A DNA stretch of 37,942 nucleotides, taken from Gammaproteobacteria bacterium (lineage in GTDB: Bacteria > Pseudomonadota > Gammaproteobacteria > Arenicellales > Poriferihabitantaceae). The notes under the pieces were generated by a model. It was given only the letters and a program-made list of their open reading frames with translations. It was not told where the DNA came from and did not search any database. The stretch lies in NCBI GenBank assembly GCA_030590945.1, contig JAUVBY010000009.1, positions 1-37,942 on the forward strand, given 5' to 3'. The position numbers and the translations under genes were made by a program. Shown in pieces: positions 1 through 9,556 of the stretch (position 1 is its first letter; each line of letters begins with the position of its first letter).

Positions 1-3000
1 CTCAGGGTTTGATTGGCATGTTCCAGATTTTTATATAGCTGTGGAGAGGCAAGCAGTATATCGCGCATCATATCGACTTTCTGCGCGCCCTGACCCGGGA
101 AGAGAAACCCCAGTTTCCCCGGAGTTTCTGTAATATTGTTGAAATAGATGCCGGGGACCGAGGGAGTATCTATCTTATCCTGGAGCATCTGTACCGCACG
201 CGTAGCTAATGTCAGTAACTCGGCGGTGTCTTTGGCCACCAGGACCAGGCGACATTTGTTTCCGGACAGAGTATTTTTAGTCTCACCGATGTAATGGCTG
301 TAAGCCAGCTGACCGAGATCAACATATTCGGGGTGGGTGATTTGCCTGGATAGCGATTCCAGCTCCACAATGATTTCTTTGCGATTTTTGCCCGCGAACG
401 TGAGTATTTCGCATCCGTATGGCGACAGGTTACAGGTATCAGAATCGCGATACTGCCCCTGGTATTCTTCGAGTAGCACGTGAAAGTTGGTGCCACCGAA
501 GCCGAACGCAGAAATGCCGCATCGACGAGGGTTGTCGTTGTTTTGCAGCCAGGGCCTGGCTTCACTGTTTATGTAAAACGGCGTGTCATCCGTGGTTATC
601 GCCTTGTTTGGCGTACGAACACCATTGGTCGGCGGTAGTACTTTCTGGTTCAATGCATACGAACTTTTGATCAACCCCGCCATACCGGCAGCAACCTTGG
701 TGTGGCCAATCATGGATTTGACCGAGCCCAGTGCGCAGTAGCGTGACTTATCCCGGTTTTTTCCGAAAGCAAGTCCGAGCGATTCAATTTCAGATTTGTC
801 GCCTACAGAAGTGCCGGTGCCGTGAGCCTCGACGAGCTCAATGCTCCGTGGGGAAATGCCCGCGTCTTCAAAGGCACGGGTTATGGCCCTGACCTGGCCT
901 TTGGGATGGGGCGCAGTGAGACTTCGATTACGGCCATCGCTGGACGAGCCGATACCCTTGATCACGCTGTAAATTCTATCGCCATCGCGTTCGGCATCAG
1001 CCAGACGCTTGATGACAATGGTTGCCATGCCTTCACCGATAGTAATGCCATCGGCTGATTCATCGAAAGGGCGGATGTGTCCGCTCGGGGTCATCGCCTG
1101 GACTTTGGAAAACGCCATGAATGAAGTGGCATTGTTGGTGCCATCTGCGGCCCCTATCAGCGCCATATCGGCGGTACCGGAACGAAGCTTTTGTACGCCC
1201 ACGTCAAGCGCGGCCAGTGAACTGCCGCAGGCGGCATCCACGGAATAGTTACTGCCATTGAAGTCAAGGCGATTGGCTACTCTGCCGGAAACCACATTAT
1301 TAAGTACGCCCGGAAAGGTGTCTTCGTTCCATTCGGGCAGTTCATTTTCATACAGCTGTTTGATGATCGACTGGCGCTGATCATCACTTAAGCCGGATAC
1401 TTTGGGCAGGTAATGCGTCAGCATTGAGCGAAAGATATAATCGATACCCAGATCCTGCATGCCGCCAACGCCGTATATTACCGCTGTGTTTTCACGTGAA
1501 AATGAAAGCTGGTCGATGCCCGCATCTTCCATTGCCAGCCTGGCTGTTTCCAGCGCAAGTAGTTGAATAGGTTCAATCGATTTCATGCTGGTTGGCGGAA
1601 TACCGTATCGCTGACTGTCGAAAGGGTAGTCATCGATAAAACCGCCCCATTTTGAGTAAATCCGGTCAGCCTTACGACGGTCCGGGTCATAAAAATCCGA
1701 TGCGCGCCAGCGCTCGTCTTTGACTTCGGTAATAAAATCCAGGCCATGCACGATATTCGCCCAGTACTCGTGGGCGTGTTGTGCCCCGGGGTAAATACAG
1801 GCCATGCCAATAATGGCGATGTCCTGATCGTAGTCGACCCGGGCCTTTTTGCCGGCATTGCTTTGCACGGACTGAGTTTGTGTTACATACGCCCGTACGC
1901 GCTGATCGCCAAGCTTTGAGACGCTGTTGTGTAGATCAGCATTAGTGAAGACGTTGTCATGAAATGTGGCGGCTTCACCGATGGTATACATGCCCTTGCT
2001 GACCTGAGTCTTTGTGTCCACTTTGGCGATGCGCGGTTTTTCATCAGAGCCCTTTTTCGGAAACTTGATGGTGGTGCCCCGGGTCGCAATACCGAGCCGC
2101 CCCATGTTCTTGATTTCAAGCTGGTCTCGAATTTCTTTGGCAGGAAGGCCTTCGTCTTCCAGTTGTTGTTTCAGAGCTAGAAATTCATCCGTATAAGGTG
2201 ATTTCAGACAGCGATTTGCATGGCCAAGCCCTGAATCCAGAACGATGGTGTGCTTACTCTGCAGGGCTTTTTCCTGGTAGGTCGGCACAATTGCGCCGGA
2301 GCTGATGGCTTCTTCGGCCAGCAGGTACGCACTGCCCATTTGCACGCCGCACTTAAACCCGCGTTCAACCAATGGTGCGGCTAGCAGGGCGACCATAGCG
2401 GCGGAAAGATCATCGTGGATGCCGCCGGCAAACAGGATATGCAGTGACTCCGGCTTTTCAATTTTACAGTCCAGCAGGCGTTCAACCATCTCTTCCCAGA
2501 GCGTAAAACTGCTCCTGGGTCCGACGTGACCGCCGCATTCTCCGCCTTCAAACACGATACGGCGTACGCCCTGTTTCAGGCTGATATCCAGCAATCGCGG
2601 AGAGGGAATATGCAGGTATGTTTTGATGCCTTCGGCTTCCAGTTCAGCTACCTGGGCCGGGGTGCCACCTGAAATCAGCGCATAGGGCGGTTTGATTTTC
2701 AGCACTTCCTTGAGTTGTTTCGGAAATAGCCCAGGGAGAAACCCAAGCAGGCCAACGCCCCATGGGGTGTCCGGCAGGCGTTCTGCAGTTTCCTGCATTA
2801 TCGACCGGCAAATATCAACCGGCAGGGCGGACAGCCCGAGGAACGCCAATGCGCCGGACTGCGCAATATCGACAACAAAATTGACCGAATCGCTGACCTG
2901 GGACATCGGCCCCTGTGTAATCGGGAACGTCGTGCCGTGTGACTCAGCCATGGCCGAATCACGACTTAACATGGACTGTCCGGCTGCCAGTGCCGGCAGA

Positions 3001-3857
3001 GTAGTGCTTAAATTCTGATAAGCGCTTAGAACTCGCCCGGTGGTGGCGTAATGATCCGCATGCCAGGCTGCAAAAGCGATTTCCTGACCCAGGGAGAAAA
3101 ATTCGGGCTCTGCAGAGGTGTCCGCATCGTCGGATTTATCTCTAAGGTAGCGTGCGGGGCACATCCTGTGTACGTTTTTTCCACTTTGTACCAGGCTGGT
3201 CTCTCCGCCATCCATGCCACGCCAGACCTTCTTTTGTTCGTCACTAAAAGGTGATTCCCGGGTCATCCACAGCTGTTCACCCAGCACTACACCATTGGCG
3301 CCAGCCAATAGGGCGGCCACCGCCGTATGCGGTCCGATCCCGCCCTGGATCCAGTAGGGAATGTCCAACTGGCCGTGACATTTCTGTAATAAGATGAAGG
3401 ACGCCAATTCTCCCACCTGTCCGCCGGATTCGTTGCCTTTTAGGATAACACCATCGTAAGCGGCATTTTGTGCCGCGATGGCACTCTTCAGGCTGCCTGT
3501 TTCTACAATCAGGTTTTCAGCCAGTCCGGTAAGCTTTGCCTGTGAGGACTTGAGTTGTGAATCAGACAGCCCGGCCAGTACGAGGACCGGGGGTTTGGGA
3601 GAGAGCAAGTCAGCTAACGAATTAATCTCTCTCGCAGACAAGCGAGTTATCTCTACGCGGATACCCCAGGTGCCGGGTTTGCGTTGCGCATCAGCAAGGC
3701 TGGCGTAGGCCAGGCTTACTTCCGCACGGTTCACGTCTGCAAGTGAGCCGGCATCAAGGATACCTAGCGCGCCCGCCCGGGTTGCTGCGATCGCAATAGC
3801 TGGATCGCATACCCGAGACGGGGTCAATGCGATATTGACCTTATCTGCTATTCCCAT
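1..3857 (-). CDS. PUFA/polyketide-type synthase, N-terminal part (2x NPD/PfaD-like, KS, start of AT)
   Basis: This minus-strand gene starts at the ATG at 3857, with GGAG about 7 bases upstream, and runs off the left edge after 1285 codons without a stop. Residues 1 to about 290 and 300 to 560 are two FMN-dependent TIM-barrel domains of the nitronate monooxygenase/PfaD enoyl-reductase type. Each carries its own glycine motif: GNESGGQ in the first and FEGGECGGHVG near residue 435 in the second. A linker leads to a ketosynthase from about residue 676 (DIAIIGMACIYPGA). Its triad is visible: Cys877 in DAACGSS, His1012 in EAHGTGT and His1052 in GHTKVAAG. An acyltransferase begins near residue 1250 (FPGQGAQ) and is cut before its GHSxG motif. 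The DAAC-G-S active site and the link to PfaD-like domains resemble PUFA and other secondary-lipid synthases. The product is unknown; ACP and later domains must lie outside the window. Confidence 0.88.
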   Translation of the reverse strand, partial: MGIADKVNIALTPSRVCDPAIAIAATRAGALGILDAGSLADVNRAEVSLAYASLADAQRKPGTWGIRVEITRLSAREINSLADLLSPKPPVLVLAGLSDSQLKSSQAKLTGLAENLIVETGSLKSAIAAQNAAYDGVILKGNESGGQVGELASFILLQKCHGQLDIPYWIQGGIGPHTAVAALLAGANGVVLGEQLWMTRESPFSDEQKKVWRGMDGGETSLVQSGKNVHRMCPARYLRDKSDDADTSAEPEFFSLGQEIAFAAWHADHYATTGRVLSAYQNLSTTLPALAAGQSMLSRDSAMAESHGTTFPITQGPMSQVSDSVNFVVDIAQSGALAFLGLSALPVDICRSIMQETAERLPDTPWGVGLLGFLPGLFPKQLKEVLKIKPPYALISGGTPAQVAELEAEGIKTYLHIPSPRLLDISLKQGVRRIVFEGGECGGHVGPRSSFTLWEEMVERLLDCKIEKPESLHILFAGGIHDDLSAAMVALLAAPLVERGFKCGVQMGSAYLLAEEAISSGAIVPTYQEKALQSKHTIVLDSGLGHANRCLKSPYTDEFLALKQQLEDEGLPAKEIRDQLEIKNMGRLGIATRGTTIKFPKKGSDEKPRIAKVDTKTQVSKGMYTIGEAATFHDNVFTNADLHNSVSKLGDQRVRAYVTQTQSVQSNAGKKARVDYDQDIAIIGMACIYPGAQHAHEYWANIVHGLDFITEVKDERWRASDFYDPDRRKADRIYSKWGGFIDDYPFDSQRYGIPPTSMKSIEPIQLLALETARLAMEDAGIDQLSFSRENTAVIYGVGGMQDLGIDYIFRSMLTHYLPKVSGLSDDQRQSIIKQLYENELPEWNEDTFPGVLNNVVSGRVANRLDFNGSNYSVDAACGSSLAALDVGVQKLRSGTADMALIGAADGTNNATSFMAFSKVQAMTPSGHIRPFDESADGITIGEGMATIVIKRLADAERDGDRIYSVIKGIGSSSDGRNRSLTAPHPKGQVRAITRAFEDAGISPRSIELVEAHGTGTSVGDKSEIESLGLAFGKNRDKSRYCALGSVKSMIGHTKVAAGMAGLIKSSYALNQKVLPPTNGVRTPNKAITTDDTPFYINSEARPWLQNNDNPRRCGISAFGFGGTNFHVLLEEYQGQYRDSDTCNLSPYGCEILTFAGKNRKEIIVELESLSRQITHPEYVDLGQLAYSHYIGETKNTLSGNKCRLVLVAKDTAELLTLATRAVQMLQDKIDTPSVPGIYFNNITETPGKLGFLFPGQGAQKVDMMRDILLASPQLYKNLEHANQTL

Positions 3858-3875
3858 TGTACGACTCCGATGTTA

Positions 3876-3893
3876 AACCGTTAGTAACCGTTA
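3876..3893. repeat. Tandem 8-bp direct repeat before the synthase gene
   Basis: AACCGTTA occurs twice, at 3876-3883 and 3886-3893, offset by exactly 10 bp (one helical turn). It lies in the 72-bp gap between the stop of the 1328-residue protein gene and the start of the synthase. The spacing is what a regulator binding one DNA face would need, but no known consensus was recognised. Confidence 0.3.
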
Positions 3894-3929
3894 TAAATGG
3901 TGGTTAATTTGCTTATGTGCATAGCCATA

Positions 3930-6900
3930 TCAATTACTCTTATTCTGTAGTGCCGCGGAAATAATGGCTGGCAAAAAATCGAGAATATCACTTTCGTCTG
4001 GCAGCGGTAACCAGGCACAAGCCTTATTATTGCCGTCGTCATCCGTCACGTCAGTAGTCACTATATTGGTAAAACCACTACCACCGGTTGCATCGGTCGG
4101 GTCTGTACAATTAGCGCCGGTATTGTTGTGAATCAGCAGTTCCTTGTCTACATCATAGACTACAGTAACGGTCCAGGTCTCAACCACTGCCGCCCCGAGG
4201 CCTGCACCTACGCCCGCTATAGTTTCATCATTTACCACCAGTTCTGGTGCATCTCCGGGTTGGCCTAAGAAGGGGCTTACTTCTGTACTGCTCTGAGTAT
4301 CTGTATTGGAAGGGTCATAAGTAATAGTTGGAGGAGTGGTGGTGCTCACCGTGATACCAATTCCGGGTACGATACTCTCGATAATGTCATACGAGCCATC
4401 AGCTACACCGCTGTTTGTTGCGGTTATCTGATAAGTCACCGTCCACGTATCGTTTCCAGTGTTCTGAGGGCCACTCAGTACGCTCTTGGAGATATCAATT
4501 GTAGCATCTGCTGGGACAACGGTAATGCTCACACCTACCGTCTCGCTTCGAGGTCGACTTTGTGGCGTTCCATTCGTCTGTGCTCTAAATCTGAATGAGT
4601 CGGCTCCCGCGGCCCCCGTGGAGGTATAGGTGATTTCTTTTCGGAATGATGTTTCTTCGACCGTGCCCAAATTCGTGTTCTGGAGAGATGAGCCACTTAA
4701 ATTAAAATCTAATATTGAATCATCACCATCCGGATCGGTACACAATAGTTCGCCCACATCAACCGGGTCGATAACCAGCGTCTCTCCCTGCAGCACACTG
4801 AAAGATCCGTTCTGGCATATAGGCACCATATCAGTTTCAGTATCTCCATCATTCAGAGTCGAATAAACATAGACATCCAGTGTTTCGCTGCCCGTAAAGC
4901 CATTCGGGTTATCTCTTGCCGTCAGGGTGATTTGTTCAGGGACAAGATTACAAAATGTTCCGAAACCTGGAAAAGTTTGACACTCTTCAGCACTAACCGG
5001 TAACGTTGCCGTTGTGCTAAGCGCATTAGGATCATCCAGTGCGCCGGGGGCAGAGCTAGACCATGTGCAGCGGTCCAGATTATACGGCGGGTTATCGTTG
5101 CCATCGACATACGGGTCGGAGCAAGTACCGCTCAAGGCAAAGGATACCGGATCGCCATCAAGGCTGAATATATGAACTTCGTCTGATGGGTAAGGAATGT
5201 AGGCTTCAGTAATTTCTGCCGTTGGCGGCAAATCACTGCTTACTATTATATGTATTGATTTACAGGTATACAGGAAATCATCATCCTGCACGCGCAGAGT
5301 AATGTCGTATTCGCCGCTACCATCGCCCGTGCCTTTTAGTTGGCCAGACGGTAACGCTGCATTGTAAACGGGATCAGTGGAATCGGCGCCAGTAAGGTCG
5401 TCACATACGCTTGACGTACCGTTTATCGCTACATCGTCAAACCATTCATGACCCGTTACAGACCCTCCATGCAAGTCATAAGAGTCAGACCCATCGATAG
5501 CGATAGGTCCAGGCACAGGGAATCCAAGAAAACTAAATCCACTGTCAACACAGACGGGCGTTCCCTCGAATACCAGGAAATTTCCACCCGGACCTCCAGC
5601 ACCAGAATCGCAGGTTAGTGCGTCCCCAAATATAAAGGTTTGTGCCGTGTTAACAACCGGAACAGGTGGGCCTGCAAGACAATTCACGGTACAAGGTCCA
5701 TCTCCGAAATCAAATGTACCCATGAACATAGCTGTTCCACCCCAGAAATCCTCTGTTCCTGGAAAATCCGGAACATTAGTGAACGGGTTGGCTGTGCCAA
5801 CGAACAGTACCGGTTCCTCGGGTATTGCATTTCCGGGGCCATCCACGAGTCCCGGATCATCAGTCAGCACGGTTGAAAGCATAGATCGAACGCCGTAGTT
5901 AAACGGGTTCAGTAAACCGTTGTCGTTCACAGTGAACCATGAATCCCCCTTGTCTGTTTCGGTAGTTTTGACAAAAGTAAAACCACCCGTTGCGGTGTTT
6001 GGAATGATAGGGCCGCCGCCAGCAATTAAGCCGCCAACGTGAGAATCGAATTCAAAGGTTCCCATAAATAATTCATCCTCGCCTGAAACGATATTTGGAT
6101 GTGTTCCAAAGCGCCAGAAATAGGTTGCGTTACCCGCATTTTCCGGATCAGGTGGTGAATCATTGTCGAACTGAGCTGGCGCGCCACCCGCACCGGGAGT
6201 GAGTGTCTGGACCGATCCGAAGCCCATATTTCGCCCACTGCTGGGATAACAATCGCTACCGTCTCCAGGGACGTTTCCATTTGCCGGGGTTAAATCTTCA
6301 TATTGATTCTCTGATTGGCAGATCATTTCGCCGGTCGCTGTGCCATAGCCGCCTGCGTAATCCAGTCGCCCGCCACCGATTAACAGTTCCCATGTTTCGT
6401 CACCATGATCATTGGGGGTAATCCGGATCATTTCAGCGAGAGAACCCGACTCAAAACCTGATTCCCACAGGCCCATGTAGAGTTCCCCGTTAAGGATGCC
6501 GAAGGTACCAAGCGCGTTGTCAACGTCCGGCCCCACATCGTCTGGTCGCCTCCCGGCACCCGCGTCAATTACCTTGTTCCATACGATGTCGCAGGGTTCG
6601 CCGGTACAAGCGGTGCCGAAGTTAGAACCATCGCCACGCCACAATTCCACGCCACCATCGTCAGGGCCGCCATTTTTACCTCGGTTTGAGACCGCGATCA
6701 TCAGGTCGTCGTGGTCACCATGATTCATTATTATCATGTCAAAGGCGCCGTAGTTGCTCGGGTCACCTGCGGGCACGTTACCGGGCAGTCCTGTGCCACA
6801 ATCTGTACAATCGTTGGGGTCATCAAAATCATCGTCCCGATTAAAATCGATACTGGGGAAATTTCTGAAGTCAACCAGCGTTATCCAATCACTGCTTATG

Positions 6901-7916
6901 CCGCCATTTTTCTCTGATGGATCTGCATTACCCAGCAGGAAGGGGTTTTCTGAGACGTCCTCAGATTGTGAGTCGACACTACTCGCCGGGGAGGTGATCA
7001 GGTACCCGTTAAAACAGGCCAAGCCACGATAACCAATGTCACCGTCATTGGTGCCGCCAACCGCTAACATAATTCCGCCGAGGTCAAATTCGGCCGGCAA
7101 AAAATTAAGTAAATCTGCTTTCAGACCTCCGGTGGGAGCCGGATCAAAACTGTTGCCGGCATCGTTTATTACCAAGACATTGCCGGGAATGCCCGACGTG
7201 GTTGCATATAAGCGATCGCGGCCAGGTTCTCCCATGGTGCGGCAAACAGACTGGTTGCGGTAGCCTACATCACGAGGTAAATCTGCAAATACCTCGGGCA
7301 GCACGAAGTCAACGAGTATGTTACCGGTGGTTTGTCCCATAAAACCGTCCATAGGTGACTGGAACACACGCACCCAGTCGCCGTTAGCGCCACCAAAATC
7401 ATCATAGGCCGATGGGTTATAGCGCCAAAATTCTGCACGTTGTACATCGGAAAAAGGAAGGCCTATATCAATCAACCCCCCATCACTGGGCTGGTTAAAT
7501 TCACACGGCCCGGTTAATTCGTAATCTAGCCCCGCAGCACAGATTACGTCACGTACTGTTCCAACATATAATTGAGACTCGTCTGAGCTTGCCGGGTCAC
7601 CATCATCATCATACCAGGCCTGGGACCAGGAATAGCTGTTGTGGCCTTCATCGTTGTTGTCTACTCCGGAAGGAACGAACGCGGGGCGTCCATCACCATC
7701 TACAGTACCATTGACTACTTCTCGGTATCCGCTACGAGCGATTTTAGAAAAATCGCCTACATCATTTAGTTCTTTTGCTGACCATGCCGGGTCAGACCCT
7801 CCGAGCGTCAGAAGCAAAGCTGTCGACGCCAGCAGGCTTGTTTTTGTAATTGTAGCGAGCTTATATTTTTTTATTGCTACGTATTCGGGGGACAAGTTAT
7901 TACTCAATCGAACCAT
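3930..7916 (-). CDS. Large secreted multidomain protein (propeller-like region, PKD-like and DUF11-like domains)
   Basis: This 1328-residue protein has a good ribosome site (AGGAG 6 bases before the ATG at 7916). Its N-terminus is a long signal peptide: a charged stretch of about 25 residues, a hydrophobic core (LLASTALLLTL), and a likely cleavage after AWSA near residue 47. Residues about 100-760 are rich in Gly, Asp and Asn with repeated FVGT/YVGT and NxGDHDD-like pieces, suggesting beta-propeller-like or calcium-binding structure. Near residue 805 a PKD-like segment is seen (IDGSDSYDLHGGSVTGHEWF). An Ig/cadherin-like stretch with LCTDPDGDD follows, and from about residue 1135 a DUF11-like repeat (WTVTYQITATNSG). 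No LPXTG, PEP-CTERM or autotransporter barrel is visible at the C-terminus. It is predicted to be secreted or surface-associated with an adhesive or binding role, but no specific function is recognised. The gene runs into the synthase gene with a 72-bp gap. Confidence 0.85.
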   Translation of the reverse strand: MVRLSNNLSPEYVAIKKYKLATITKTSLLASTALLLTLGGSDPAWSAKELNDVGDFSKIARSGYREVVNGTVDGDGRPAFVPSGVDNNDEGHNSYSWSQAWYDDDGDPASSDESQLYVGTVRDVICAAGLDYELTGPCEFNQPSDGGLIDIGLPFSDVQRAEFWRYNPSAYDDFGGANGDWVRVFQSPMDGFMGQTTGNILVDFVLPEVFADLPRDVGYRNQSVCRTMGEPGRDRLYATTSGIPGNVLVINDAGNSFDPAPTGGLKADLLNFLPAEFDLGGIMLAVGGTNDGDIGYRGLACFNGYLITSPASSVDSQSEDVSENPFLLGNADPSEKNGGISSDWITLVDFRNFPSIDFNRDDDFDDPNDCTDCGTGLPGNVPAGDPSNYGAFDMIIMNHGDHDDLMIAVSNRGKNGGPDDGGVELWRGDGSNFGTACTGEPCDIVWNKVIDAGAGRRPDDVGPDVDNALGTFGILNGELYMGLWESGFESGSLAEMIRITPNDHGDETWELLIGGGRLDYAGGYGTATGEMICQSENQYEDLTPANGNVPGDGSDCYPSSGRNMGFGSVQTLTPGAGGAPAQFDNDSPPDPENAGNATYFWRFGTHPNIVSGEDELFMGTFEFDSHVGGLIAGGGPIIPNTATGGFTFVKTTETDKGDSWFTVNDNGLLNPFNYGVRSMLSTVLTDDPGLVDGPGNAIPEEPVLFVGTANPFTNVPDFPGTEDFWGGTAMFMGTFDFGDGPCTVNCLAGPPVPVVNTAQTFIFGDALTCDSGAGGPGGNFLVFEGTPVCVDSGFSFLGFPVPGPIAIDGSDSYDLHGGSVTGHEWFDDVAINGTSSVCDDLTGADSTDPVYNAALPSGQLKGTGDGSGEYDITLRVQDDDFLYTCKSIHIIVSSDLPPTAEITEAYIPYPSDEVHIFSLDGDPVSFALSGTCSDPYVDGNDNPPYNLDRCTWSSSAPGALDDPNALSTTATLPVSAEECQTFPGFGTFCNLVPEQITLTARDNPNGFTGSETLDVYVYSTLNDGDTETDMVPICQNGSFSVLQGETLVIDPVDVGELLCTDPDGDDSILDFNLSGSSLQNTNLGTVEETSFRKEITYTSTGAAGADSFRFRAQTNGTPQSRPRSETVGVSITVVPADATIDISKSVLSGPQNTGNDTWTVTYQITATNSGVADGSYDIIESIVPGIGITVSTTTPPTITYDPSNTDTQSSTEVSPFLGQPGDAPELVVNDETIAGVGAGLGAAVVETWTVTVVYDVDKELLIHNNTGANCTDPTDATGGSGFTNIVTTDVTDDDGNNKACAWLPLPDESDILDFLPAIISAALQNKSN

Positions 7917-8359
7917 GACACTCTCCTCAAAACATTGTTTTGGAAATTCTTGTCCTTTCTGGCCGTTTGAGATAGCGTAAAGAACTCAAATCTTTATTAG
8001 AATTAGTTTAGCCTAAGATTGCAGCTAAGGGAATGTTTTTATGTGCAAGTATGAGTGAAGAGTGGTTTGAAAAACTTGATGAAAGTATGGTTTGATCGCT
8101 GTTTGCCCGTTAATCTTGATAAATTTCACTGCAGGGCTGGGCAGGTGAGTGTGGGGCATCTACCCTGGAACTCAGCCCGAATAATTCATGAATTACACGC
8201 ACCCTCACTTGCCTATTGATTCCACAGCAAATTTTCTTCAATCGACCGTACACACGAGTACGGCGCTCAATCAGATAATTCACTGTGAAATCAATATTCT
8301 GCGCGATCATCGCGCGAATTCATGAAATATTCGGGCTAGCCGATTTTAATTTCAGATGC
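7917..8359. other. Gene-poor intergenic stretch
   Basis: These 443 bases carry no convincing gene. The right half is filled by the imperfect palindrome described separately. The left part (7917-8150) is AT-rich and must contain the promoter of the large secreted protein, but no hexamer pair stands out. A 66-codon minus-strand frame at 8110-8310 lies mostly inside the palindrome and is Cys/Arg-rich without a ribosome site, so it is not called. Confidence 0.6.
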
Positions 8360-8360
8360 C
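8155..8360. repeat. ERIC-like long imperfect palindrome (about 200 bp)
   Basis: Nested inverted repeats fold this stretch into one long hairpin. The outer arms are GGCATCT (8155-8161) with AGATGCC (8354-8360). The main arms are 8174-8194 with 8316-8337, about 20 of 21 positions matching. Inner arms follow: TATTGATTCCACA (from 8213) with TGTGAAATCAATA (to about 8296). At the tip CCGTAC pairs with GTACGG around ACACGA, near 8245-8262. A separate small palindrome (CGCGATCATCGCG) sits inside the right arm. The size and shape recall ERIC-type intergenic repeats. The outer arm begins at the stop codon of the beta-barrel gene, so in its transcript the hairpin would form a 3' structure. Confidence 0.6.
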
Positions 8361-9556
8361 TAGAAAGTGTAACTAAACCCCGCCAGCACAGAGAAAGTAG
8401 CCAGCGCACCAAACTCAGTATCCTGGTCGCCGGTGGTGATGTTGCCGAGCCCGAATAGAACGAAATGATCATCCAGGTCGTGTTCGCCATAGGCGATAAA
8501 GCGGCTGGACTGGTCGTCGATATTATGGATCAGGCGCAAGGTCAGCTGGGTTTCACGATAATTCCAGAACTTCGTTCCCTGCAATAACAGGTAATTCTGG
8601 CGGCTGAGTTCGATAAGGCTGAACCTCGGCGTAGAGCCGTCAGCAGAAGCCAGTTGGCAATCCTCATAGGGTTCCACTGTACACCCACCGTCCTGGTAGA
8701 GGTATTCAACGGACAGAATATCACTTTCGATGCTGGTATAGGAAAGCCCCAGCAGCGTGGCGCTGGTTTTCTCGGCATCGGAGGTATTGCCCTCCAGATA
8801 AACAGACAGGGCATCATTGGCCGCATACCCGCCGTAATACCCCAGCGTGAAGGTGTCGTTTTCATCATCTTTTACCGAAGGGATCAGGCTCGCGTAGCGT
8901 CCTTCACTACTGTAGTCAACTTTGACGGCATAGCTTTCGACAAACTCATCTTCTTCAATGTTGAGCTGACCTTCATCGGTATTGGCGATGAGTGAGGCGC
9001 TCCAGTGTGCCGAAGGCACCCATATAATGCGCCCGTAATCCAGCCCCGGTTGTTCGACAAGGGGATTGTTTTGCCCGTTTCTTTCGTTAAAAGGGTTAGA
9101 CGTGGATTTTAAAAATGACGGGCCCCACTGCAGGTTTTCCCGGCCGTAAGAGAGAAACACCTTTCCCTCTCCCAGGCCCGCGCGCAGATGCCATTCGTTT
9201 ACAAACAAATCGGTATTGGTCTGGTGGAAACTGGGCGAATCTTCCAGGGTGGGTGTTTGAATTTTTGAACGCCTTCCCGTGTAGCGGGGTTTGAACAATA
9301 CGTCGAGGCTTTTCCACTCCACTCCAAAATCCGCACGCACATCAAACGCGGCCAGGTCCTCCGGCAGTCCCAGTGAGTTATCCGGATTAAAAGGGGAATC
9401 GCTCACCAGGCCAAAGCCACCGCCGTATGCCTGCGCGAACAGCCTGGAATAAAATACCGGTGCATCGTCTTCTTCGCCAGCGTATGCAGGTGTACCGATC
9501 AGCCCCAGCGCGACAAGCAGGCAGGCTGTTTTCAGGGCAGGTTTTGATATGTTCAT
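8360..9556 (-). CDS. Outer-membrane beta-barrel protein of a lipid-export-like module
   Basis: The 398-residue protein has a clear signal peptide (CLLVALGLIGTPAYA, cleavage after residue 26). Its mature part is made of alternating short hydrophobic and polar strands, ending in SVLAGFSYTF. A C-terminal Phe preceded by alternating aromatic and hydrophobic residues is the BAM recognition signal of outer-membrane barrels. A conserved-looking stretch near residues 140-185 (SYGRENLQWGPSFL, NNPLVEQPGLDYGRIIW) resembles plug or gating segments of large porin-like barrels such as Wzi or AlgE relatives, but no family is firmly recognised. Its start overlaps the stop of the LolA-like gene by four bases (ATGA), so the two are translationally coupled. 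Context suggests it receives or releases the cargo at the outer membrane. Confidence 0.82.
   Translation of the reverse strand: MNISKPALKTACLLVALGLIGTPAYAGEEDDAPVFYSRLFAQAYGGGFGLVSDSPFNPDNSLGLPEDLAAFDVRADFGVEWKSLDVLFKPRYTGRRSKIQTPTLEDSPSFHQTNTDLFVNEWHLRAGLGEGKVFLSYGRENLQWGPSFLKSTSNPFNERNGQNNPLVEQPGLDYGRIIWVPSAHWSASLIANTDEGQLNIEEDEFVESYAVKVDYSSEGRYASLIPSVKDDENDTFTLGYYGGYAANDALSVYLEGNTSDAEKTSATLLGLSYTSIESDILSVEYLYQDGGCTVEPYEDCQLASADGSTPRFSLIELSRQNYLLLQGTKFWNYRETQLTLRLIHNIDDQSSRFIAYGEHDLDDHFVLFGLGNITTGDQDTEFGALATFSVLAGFSYTF

Noticed and set aside
8110-8310. 66-codon minus-strand frame as a small gene
   Set aside because: It lies mostly inside the long palindrome, has no ribosome site and an odd Cys/Arg-rich composition.
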